Below are positions 7,667 through 12,211 of a stretch of 12,211 bases of DNA, in pieces. Location: positions 1 to 12,211 of the forward strand of contig JAURGL010000043.1 of the NCBI GenBank assembly GCA_030833825.1, given 5' to 3'. Numbering within the stretch: the stretch's first letter is position 1; each line of letters starts with the position of its first letter. This stretch comes from Vulcanococcus sp. SFB_649D_100_25. GTDB taxonomy: Bacteria > Cyanobacteriota > Cyanobacteriia > PCC-6307 > Cyanobiaceae. Position numbers and translations under genes: made by a program. Below the pieces are notes generated by a model. That model searched no databases. It was not told where the DNA came from and saw only the letters and a list, made by a program, of their open reading frames with translations.

Positions 7667-8236
7667 TTATCCCGCCTGGGGGCTGGAGGCCTCGATCAGT
7701 TGGTCGATCTCCTCGAAGGAGCTCACCACCACGGTTTCGCTGGGCGCGCTCTCAGGGGTGCCGTTTTCGGTGGGTGCTGTCTGCTCCTCGTTGCCCTGGC
7801 TGACGGCTTCGGCGCGAACCCAGCGTTTGCTGACGCTGGTTTTGCGTTGCCCGCCCTTAAAGGCCGAGAGGAGCGAGCTGCTCGTGGTGCTGAGGGCATC
7901 AGCCGCCTTGGCGCTGCTGCTGAACAGTTCGCTGAGGCTCGTTTGCCAGCGCTCCAAGGAGAACAGCCGCTGTTGCTCTTCAGGGCTGAGCATCCGCCAG
8001 CGACCCTGCAGGACCTCATTCCCCAGGCGCCCGATCAACAGGGCTCCGCAGAGCACGGCGAGCATCGGAGCGCCGGTGAGACGGTCTGCGCTGGTCACCA
8101 GCGTGAGCCCCATCAGCAGCACCACGGCGCCCCAGGCGGCGTCACGGGGGCGACTGAGTTCGCTGGCGAGCAGAGGTAACAGCATCACGGCAAGGCCCAC
8201 CAGCAGGGCCAGGCTTCCACTGACGGTGGCCAGCAT
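7667..8236 (-). CDS. Membrane-anchored hypothetical protein upstream of ileS
   Basis: I do not recognise this family with certainty. From the ATG at 8236 it encodes 189 residues: three hydrophobic segments (about 4-24, 33-49 and 55-71), then a polar half with MLSPEEQQRLFSLERW near 82-97, serine-rich helices and an acidic C-terminus (SSFEEIDQLIEASS). An open frame continues upstream to 8356, but that stretch runs antisense through the tRNA-Leu gene, so the internal ATG that clears the tRNA is preferred. The order of hydrophobic segments plus a DRL...LCGALLIGRLGNEVLQGR stretch faintly resembles the membrane part of Ycf66-family proteins, but this is only a suspicion. It is 24 bp ahead of ileS on the same strand and probably the first gene of that transcript. 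Confidence 0.7.
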   Translation of the reverse strand: MLATVSGSLALLVGLAVMLLPLLASELSRPRDAAWGAVVLLMGLTLVTSADRLTGAPMLAVLCGALLIGRLGNEVLQGRWRMLSPEEQQRLFSLERWQTSLSELFSSSAKAADALSTTSSSLLSAFKGGQRKTSVSKRWVRAEAVSQGNEEQTAPTENGTPESAPSETVVVSSFEEIDQLIEASSPQAG

Positions 8237-8251
8237 GAAGGCAGACAGGCG

Positions 8252-8281
8252 TTGACCCCATTGTGGGGCGATCCCTACAGT
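8252..8281 (+). promoter_or_regulatory. Probable sigma70-type promoter of tRNA-Leu
   Basis: TTGACC at 8252-8257 (five of six to the -35 consensus) is followed after 18 bases by TACAGT at 8276-8281 (four of six to the -10 consensus). Transcription would start around 8288, just before the first base of the mature tRNA at 8290. The spacer carries a perfect small inverted repeat, CCCCA-TTG-TGGGG, at 8256-8268. Confidence 0.5.
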
Positions 8282-8289
8282 CGTGCCCT

Positions 8290-8371
8290 GCCCACCTGGC
8301 GGAATTGGTAGACGCGCTGGGTTTAGGTTCCAGTGGCTTCGGCTGTGGGGGTTCAAGTCCCCCGGTGGGCA
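8290..8371 (+). tRNA. tRNA-Leu (anticodon UAG)
   Basis: This is an 82-nt class II tRNA. The acceptor strands GCCCACC (8290-8296) and GGTGGGC (8364-8370) pair perfectly, followed by discriminator A at 8371; CCA is not encoded. The D arm contains GGAATTGGTAGACGC, typical of bacterial tRNA-Leu. The anticodon stem CTGGG/TCCAG (with one G-U pair) encloses the seven-base loop TTTAGGT, giving anticodon TAG. A long variable arm (TGGCTTCGGCTGT region) and the T arm GGGGGTTCAAGTCCCCC complete the cloverleaf. It reads CUN leucine codons, mainly CUA. It lies between the divergent ileS cluster and crtR. Confidence 0.97.
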
Positions 8372-8381
8372 TTCGCTTCAG

Positions 8382-8400
8382 ACCTTGGTTTTCCTAAGGT
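8382..8400 (+). terminator. Hairpin after tRNA-Leu, possible weak terminator or processing element
   Basis: ACCTTGG at 8382-8388 can pair with CCTAAGGT-side bases 8394-8400 (seven pairs including one G-U) around a TTTTC loop. It starts 10 bases after the tRNA. There is no T run after the stem, so it is not a canonical intrinsic terminator. It could protect the tRNA 3' trailer, weakly terminate, or partly uncouple the tRNA from crtR. Confidence 0.3.
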
Positions 8401-8433
8401 GGCTGCCAGTTGTCCGGCGGCGAATTCCAGGGA

Positions 8434-9459
8434 ATGACGCAGGCTCTGGTGCCGCCGTTGAGTTCAGAGCTCCCCCCGCAGGACCTGCGGGCTTCGGTGA
8501 GTGCTGTCCCCAGGGAGTATCTCGATCCCCCGGCGCCCTGGAATCCCACGGTGGCGCTCTTCCTTGGCGGGTATGCCCTCGCGCTGATCACCATCGCCGG
8601 CTGGTTTGCCTGGGGCTGGCCCTTGCCAGTGCTGCTGGCCACGGGGTTCCTGGCGCTGCACCTCGAAGGCACCGTGATTCACGATGCATGCCACAACGCG
8701 GCCCATCCCAACCGCTTCTGGAATGCCTTCATGGGGCATGGCTCAGCCCTGTTGTTGGGGTTCAGCTTTCCGGTGTTCACGCGGGTGCATCTGCAGCATC
8801 ACGCCCATGTGAACGATCCCAAGAACGATCCCGATCACATCGTGAGCACCTTCGGCCCCCTTTGGCTGATTGCACCACGATTTTTCTATCACGAATATTT
8901 CTTCTTCCAGCGCAAGTTATGGCGCGGTCATGAGTTGCTGGAATGGGGAATTGCCCGCGGTGTGTTTTTCACGATCGTTTTTGCAGGAATCAAGTACGGC
9001 TTTATTGATTTCGTCTTCAACTGCTGGTTTGCCCCAGCCCTGATGGTGGGGGTCACGCTTGGGCTGTTCTTTGATTACCTCCCTCACCGCCCCTTCTCTT
9101 CGCGCAATCGTTGGCATAACGCGCGCATCTATCCAGGGCGCTTGATGAATTGGCTGATCATGGGTCAGAACTATCACCTGGTTCATCACCTTTGGCCATC
9201 CATCCCCTGGTTTGAATACCGCCCTGCGTATCACGCTGCAAAGCCCATTCTTGATGCGAAGGGATCACCGCAGCGCCTCGGTCTCTTTGAAAGCTTTGGG
9301 GATTTCACCAACTTCATCTACGACGTAGTGATCGGTGTTCGCAGCCACCGGCGCCGCCGCAGCAAGCTCCGCCCGATTGCTGGACTGCTGCCTTCGTTCC
9401 GGGCTCGACGTCACGTTGTGGCCCTGCTTCACCGCACGGCAGTGTCCCCGAGGCGCTGA
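8434..9459 (+). CDS. crtR: Beta-carotene hydroxylase CrtR
   Basis: This 341-residue membrane di-iron hydroxylase of the fatty-acid-desaturase superfamily adds 3-hydroxyl groups to beta-ionone rings, giving beta-cryptoxanthin and zeaxanthin. Histidine boxes are complete: HDACH at residues 83-87, HLQHH at 119-123 and HLVHH at 248-252, plus the conserved DYLPHRPF at 214-221 and WHNARIYPG. Hydrophobic spans occur at about 42-62, 63-79, 101-114 and in the 172-212 region. The last 38 residues form a strongly basic tail (RSHRRRR onward), longer than in shorter CrtR proteins such as that of Synechocystis (about 310 residues). The ATG at 8434 is preferred over a TTG at 8410 because the family N-terminus is variable and ATG is stronger. 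The gene lies 62 bp behind tRNA-Leu; no separate promoter is obvious. Its stop faces gatC across 6 bp. Confidence 0.95.
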   Translation: MTQALVPPLSSELPPQDLRASVSAVPREYLDPPAPWNPTVALFLGGYALALITIAGWFAWGWPLPVLLATGFLALHLEGTVIHDACHNAAHPNRFWNAFMGHGSALLLGFSFPVFTRVHLQHHAHVNDPKNDPDHIVSTFGPLWLIAPRFFYHEYFFFQRKLWRGHELLEWGIARGVFFTIVFAGIKYGFIDFVFNCWFAPALMVGVTLGLFFDYLPHRPFSSRNRWHNARIYPGRLMNWLIMGQNYHLVHHLWPSIPWFEYRPAYHAAKPILDAKGSPQRLGLFESFGDFTNFIYDVVIGVRSHRRRRSKLRPIAGLLPSFRARRHVVALLHRTAVSPRR

Positions 9460-9465
9460 CCTAGG

Positions 9466-9759
9466 TCAGTCCGCCAGGATCTTCGGAACCCGGAAGAAGT
9501 CACCCTCGCGCTGGGGGGCTTCATCCAGAAGTTGCTCCCGCACGTCTGTGGGCACGACCACATCGTCACGGGTGACGTTGACGACCTCAACCGCACGGGT
9601 GGTCGGGGGGACGCCTTCGGTGTCCACAGCCTGGAGGTGATCCACGTAGTCGAGGATCCGCTCGAGCTGGCTGGTGTAGGTCGCGATCTTCTCCTCAGGC
9701 AGATCCAGTCGGGCCAGCTGGGCCACCTTGCGGACGTCGTCGGCGCTGATGTTGCTCAT
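9466..9759 (-). CDS. gatC: Aspartyl/glutamyl-tRNA amidotransferase subunit C
   Basis: This 97-residue small subunit of GatCAB supports the amidation of misacylated Glu-tRNA-Gln, which cyanobacteria need because they lack glutaminyl-tRNA synthetase. The sequence matches the family throughout: VRKVAQLARLDLPEEK near residues 9-24, the QLERILDYVDHLQAVDTEGV stretch near 31-50, and the C-terminal DEAPQREGDFFRVPKIL, which is the most diagnostic part. The ATG at 9759 comes 9 bp after the creatininase-family stop, so the two are probably cotranscribed. It ends convergently with crtR, with no room for a separate terminator. GatA and GatB are not in the window. Confidence 0.97.
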   Translation of the reverse strand: MSNISADDVRKVAQLARLDLPEEKIATYTSQLERILDYVDHLQAVDTEGVPPTTRAVEVVNVTRDDVVVPTDVREQLLDEAPQREGDFFRVPKILAD

Positions 9760-9768
9760 GGGGCGAAC

Positions 9769-10545
9769 CTAGCTGGCCGGCTCGCCGAGGAACCGCTCGA
9801 GATCCTTGGCCAGGGCAGCGGCGGACACGTCGAGGAATCGGGCTCCATGCTCGGCCGTCGCCAGTGACGGATCAGATCCCATGCGGCCGTCGGGGTGACG
9901 GCGGCGGAAGTCCTCGGGCCCGTGGATTGGGCCGGCAGGAGCTGGATCGGGCAGAGGCCTCTGCTTGCTCAGCAGGCTCGGCTCCAGCTGCAGGGTGATG
10001 GCGATTTCGCTGGGGGTGGCATGGTGCCCCTCCTTGTCGCCGTAGAGCTCCCTGGCGAGGTTCATGGCTTCCGGTGCCATGAACCAGTTGGCCAGCTTGC
10101 AGCGCAGCGCCCCTGCATTGGGCAGGCCGCGGCTGGCGGCGGTCCCATAGGCCTGGGCAAAGGCGGCTTTGCAGGTGGCGATGTTGCCGCCGTGGCCGTT
10201 GATCACATAGATGCGCTCAAAGCCATGCCTCGCCAGGGAGAGCACCAGATCGTGCATGACCGCCAGGAGGGTGGAGGGCTGCAGGCTCATGGTGCCGGCA
10301 AAGCCCAGGTGGTGCTCCGCCATGCCAAAGGCCTGGGCTGGGGTCACCAGCACACCGGTGCGCCGACCGACCTCGAGGGCCACGGCTTCAGCGGTGAGGG
10401 CGTCGGTCCCGATCGCTCCTGTAGGCCCGTGCTGTTCGGTGGAGCCGAGGGGGACGATCACCCCCTTGCTGCGTTTCAGGTACTCCTCCACTTCCGGCCA
10501 GCTGCGCAGTTGCAGACGGATGTCTTCGACACTGGTGGCAACCAC
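9769..10545 (-). CDS. Creatininase-family metal-dependent amidohydrolase
   Basis: This 258-residue cytoplasmic protein belongs to the creatininase superfamily, which includes creatininase, FAPy deformylase of riboflavin/F420 synthesis in archaea, and MftE peptidases. Metal-binding residues are visible: E37 and H39 in GSTEQHGP, D48 in GTDAL, H118 in NGHGGN, and E170 in the HHATPSE stretch. The active-site set is complete, so it should be catalytic, but the substrate cannot be told from the sequence; creatinine itself is unlikely in a cyanobacterium. The start is a GTG at 10545 with no better ATG nearby. It is followed closely by gatC, and diverges from the 99-aa gene across a 69-bp gap. The C-terminal 40 residues (SAAALAKDLERFLGEPAS at the end) are helical. 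Confidence 0.92.
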   Translation of the reverse strand: MVATSVEDIRLQLRSWPEVEEYLKRSKGVIVPLGSTEQHGPTGAIGTDALTAEAVALEVGRRTGVLVTPAQAFGMAEHHLGFAGTMSLQPSTLLAVMHDLVLSLARHGFERIYVINGHGGNIATCKAAFAQAYGTAASRGLPNAGALRCKLANWFMAPEAMNLARELYGDKEGHHATPSEIAITLQLEPSLLSKQRPLPDPAPAGPIHGPEDFRRRHPDGRMGSDPSLATAEHGARFLDVSAAALAKDLERFLGEPAS

Positions 10546-10565
10546 GACGGCCCTTGGCGTGAGTT

Positions 10566-10579
10566 GGGATCAGTATCCC
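10566..10579. promoter_or_regulatory. Inverted repeat in a divergent intergenic gap
   Basis: GGGAT-CAGT-ATCCC is a perfect 5-bp inverted repeat with a 4-base centre, followed directly by the palindrome CCTAGG at 10578-10583. It lies between the divergent creatininase-family and 99-aa genes. On the minus strand the same bases contain GATACT, a possible -10 box for the creatininase-family gene, and on the plus strand TAGGAT follows at 10580-10585. It may be an operator or chance. Confidence 0.25.
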
Positions 10580-10614
10580 TAGGATTCTGACGAGGCGGTT
10601 CCCGAGGGTGCCCC

Positions 10615-10914
10615 ATGCTTCAGCGACGGCTTTACCGCTACCAGTGCGAGCAACGGCCGATCTGGGTGTTTCTGCGCGATCAGCAACGCTGGATCGAAGA
10701 GGCCCTGGTGGTCGAGCTTGAGGGTGATCTGGTCACGCTCCGCTACGACGCCGATGACGAGGACGAGATGCACAGCTGGGAGGAAACCGTCCGCCTCGAT
10801 TCCATCGGTGCTGTGAGCACTCGCCTGGCCTACTTCAGCCGCAGCACCCTTCCCGATGACATTGAGGTGACCGGGGACTGTCCTGAGTCAGAGCAGCTCC
10901 CAAGCCAGGGCTGA
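10615..10914 (+). CDS. Small conserved cyanobacterial protein (probably DUF6679-type)
   Basis: This is a 99-residue soluble protein with no signal or membrane segment. The core WVFLRDQQRWIEEA near residues 17-30, then LEGDLVTLRYDADDEDE and SWEETVRLDSIGAV, reads like a compact beta-barrel-like domain found in most cyanobacteria and annotated, as I recall, DUF6679. Its function is unknown. The composition is acidic in the middle (a DADDEDE run at 45-51) with a basic N-terminus (MLQRRLYRYQ). A GAGGG Shine-Dalgarno-like sequence lies about seven bases before the ATG, better than for most genes here, which supports this start. It is monocistronic in the window: divergent from the creatininase-family gene and convergent with chaA across 8 bp. 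Real gene with good confidence; family number uncertain. Confidence 0.78.
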   Translation: MLQRRLYRYQCEQRPIWVFLRDQQRWIEEALVVELEGDLVTLRYDADDEDEMHSWEETVRLDSIGAVSTRLAYFSRSTLPDDIEVTGDCPESEQLPSQG

Positions 10915-10922
10915 GGCACTGA

Positions 10923-12050
10923 TCAGCCCAGCTGCAGGGCAATCCAGAACAGGAAGATCACCAGGAGCACCAGGCCATCCAGACGGGTGACCCGGCCGCT
11001 GGTGGGTCTCACCAGAAACAAGGTGAGCCCCAGCAGCACCATCTCCAGGGGGTCGAGGCCGAGGATGACATCGCTGTGGATTAACGCTCCGATGAGCAAC
11101 ACAGCCGGCACCGTGAGGCAAAGGGTGGATAGGGCGGAGCCGTAGAGGGTGTTGAGCGAGCGCTGCACCTCGCCGCGGGAGGCGGCCTGGAAGGCATTGA
11201 GAGCTTCGGGGGCCAGCACCAGCAGACCAACCAGAACGCCGCCCATCGAACTGGGAAGCCCCAGATCGGTAATGCTCGTTTCGATCAGCTGACCCATCGA
11301 TTCGGTGATCAGCACCAGGAGCAGCAGGCCGGCGCCCAGCAGGCTCATCGATGGCAGCAGAGCAATCGCGCGATCGGATTCAGCTGCAGCTCCCTCCAGC
11401 CACTTGGCCTGCGCGGCACTTTCGGTGAACAGGGTTCGGTAGGTGCCGGTTTGGTAGGTGAGAAAGACGGTGTAGAGCCCAACCGCTGCCACGCTCAACA
11501 CCACATTCACCGGCATGGTGAAGTTGGCCTCATCGGTGAGATGGGCAAAGTTGGGGGTGATCAGGGCCATCACGCTGATGGCGGAAATCAGGCTGAGATA
11601 GGTGGAAGAGCCGCTCAGATTCATGCTCGCCAGCTCGCTGGCGGAGCTGAGTGGGGCGTCGAGCTGTCGCTCTTGCTCTTGGGCCGCCAGAAAGATCGAG
11701 ATCCCTTTCACGCCCGTCAGGGCGATCATCAACACGGCGAACATCGAATCCCGCGCCAGGGTCGGGTTCTGCTCGCCGGTTGTCATGGTGCTGGCGATCA
11801 GGGCCAGTTCCACCACGATGGCTGAGGCGGTGAGGATCAAGGTGCCGTAAGGCTCCCCGAGCTTCATGGCCAGCTCGTCGGCGTGATGGGCCACGCGTGT
11901 GGCCAGCAGCAGCACCACTGCGCTCAGCGCCAGTAAACCCATCAACACAGCCGCTGCCGTCTGCTCCAGCAGCCAGGGGAGGGTTGCGGTGAGCTTCAGG
12001 CACGCCAAAACGGCGCTGCCGAGCAGGAGGCTCAGCAGGGTGGAGCGCAT
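10923..12050 (-). CDS. chaA: Ca2+(Na+)/H+ antiporter, ChaA type (CaCA superfamily)
   Basis: This 375-residue inner-membrane cation/proton antiporter has about eleven hydrophobic segments arranged as two inverted repeats. The alpha-1 motif GEPYGTLILTASAIVVE is at residues 65-81, with the acidic ion-binding E81. The alpha-2 motif GVLVGLLVLAPEALNA is at 271-286, with E282. HADELA before alpha-1, NPTLARDSMFAVLMI after it, and VQRSLNTLYGSALSTLCLTVPAV after alpha-2 follow the E. coli ChaA pattern closely. An acidic cytosolic loop (ESAAQAKWLEGAAAESD at about 210-226) separates the halves. It would export Ca2+ or Na+ in exchange for protons, relevant to salt or alkaline stress. The ATG at 12050 lies 9 bp behind a 45-aa gene, so they are likely cotranscribed. 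Confidence 0.93.
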   Translation of the reverse strand: MRSTLLSLLLGSAVLACLKLTATLPWLLEQTAAAVLMGLLALSAVVLLLATRVAHHADELAMKLGEPYGTLILTASAIVVELALIASTMTTGEQNPTLARDSMFAVLMIALTGVKGISIFLAAQEQERQLDAPLSSASELASMNLSGSSTYLSLISAISVMALITPNFAHLTDEANFTMPVNVVLSVAAVGLYTVFLTYQTGTYRTLFTESAAQAKWLEGAAAESDRAIALLPSMSLLGAGLLLLVLITESMGQLIETSITDLGLPSSMGGVLVGLLVLAPEALNAFQAASRGEVQRSLNTLYGSALSTLCLTVPAVLLIGALIHSDVILGLDPLEMVLLGLTLFLVRPTSGRVTRLDGLVLLVIFLFWIALQLG

Positions 12051-12059
12051 GGGGAGGGC

Positions 12060-12197
12060 TCAGTGGGCGGTCCCGTTGCCGTCGTAGTTGTCGGTGTCGT
12101 AGTAGCCGCCTTTGGTCCCGAAGAAGAGGGTGGCCAGCACGAACAGCCCGCTGCCGCCAATCAGAACGGTGGCCAGGGTGAAGCCTTCAGAATGCAT
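12060..12197 (-). CDS. 45-residue single-pass membrane microprotein with KGGYYD tail
   Basis: Translating the minus strand from the ATG at 12197 gives 45 residues ending at the TGA at 12060-12062. There is a short N-terminus (MHSEGF), one membrane span at about residues 7-26 (LATVLIGGSGLFVLATLFF), then a polar tyrosine/aspartate-rich tail, KGGYYDTDNYDGNGTAH at 29-45. The clean split between span and tail, plus the tight 9-bp gap to chaA, argue that it is a real gene. The tail looks like small conserved membrane proteins of cyanobacteria. Size and topology resemble small subunits of photosynthetic or NDH-1 complexes, but I cannot assign it to one. The upstream region is cut by the window edge 14 bp before the ATG. 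Confidence 0.75.
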   Translation of the reverse strand: MHSEGFTLATVLIGGSGLFVLATLFFGTKGGYYDTDNYDGNGTAH

Positions 12198-12211
12198 CGC
12201 TTGGGGCGCGG

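Noticed and set aside
8256..8268. CCCCA-TTG-TGGGG inverted repeat as a separate operator
   Set aside because: It lies in the spacer of the tRNA-Leu promoter and is only 5 bp per arm in GC-rich DNA; noted with the promoter but not strong enough for its own feature.
8290..8371. tRNA-Leu as an integration (att) site for a mobile element
   Set aside because: No integrase, no repeated tRNA 3' end and no change in gene type on either side.

Overview
This window looks like a stretch of core chromosome from a GC-rich unicellular cyanobacterium of the Synechococcus/Cyanobium (picocyanobacterial) type. The evidence is the gene set itself: an IctB-family inorganic-carbon membrane protein, a CrtR beta-carotene hydroxylase with all three histidine boxes, several small families known mainly from cyanobacteria, tightly packed genes with overlapping starts and stops, and short intergenic gaps. 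Base composition and coding style look uniform, and there is no transposase, integrase, CRISPR array or phage gene.

Layout: (1) Positions 1-3216, minus strand, hold FIST-domain protein -> trmB -> ictB. They are packed with a 6-bp gap and an ATGA overlap, and ictB runs off the left edge. The FIST gene carries a one-base (or minus-two-base) frame disruption at a G run about 20 codons before its natural end. (2) Positions 3272-4225, plus strand, hold a DUF3177-type membrane protein followed 9 bp later by a 103-aa cyanobacterial protein. (3) Positions 4233-8236, minus strand, hold a membrane-anchored hypothetical protein -> ileS -> DUF985-type cupin, with the cupin start overlapping the ileS end by 22 bp. 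(4) Positions 8290-9459, plus strand, hold tRNA-Leu(UAG) with a recognisable promoter, a small hairpin after the tRNA, and crtR. (5) Positions 9466-10545, minus strand, hold a creatininase-family amidohydrolase -> gatC. (6) Positions 10615-10914, plus strand, hold a 99-aa conserved cyanobacterial protein. (7) Positions 10923-12197, minus strand, hold a 45-aa single-membrane-pass microprotein -> chaA-type Ca2+(Na+)/H+ antiporter.

The genes serve mainly housekeeping: translation (isoleucyl-tRNA synthetase, tRNA-Leu, GatC of the Glu-tRNA-Gln amidotransferase, the m7G46 tRNA methyltransferase), carotenoid synthesis (zeaxanthin branch), carbon/ion transport (IctB, ChaA), and a set of small uncharacterised cyanobacterial proteins. 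I found no accessory defence or mobile system. The points most worth a second look are the FIST frameshift, the 45-aa KGGYYD microprotein beside chaA, and the hairpin between tRNA-Leu and crtR. No gene-free stretch exceeds about 70 bases.
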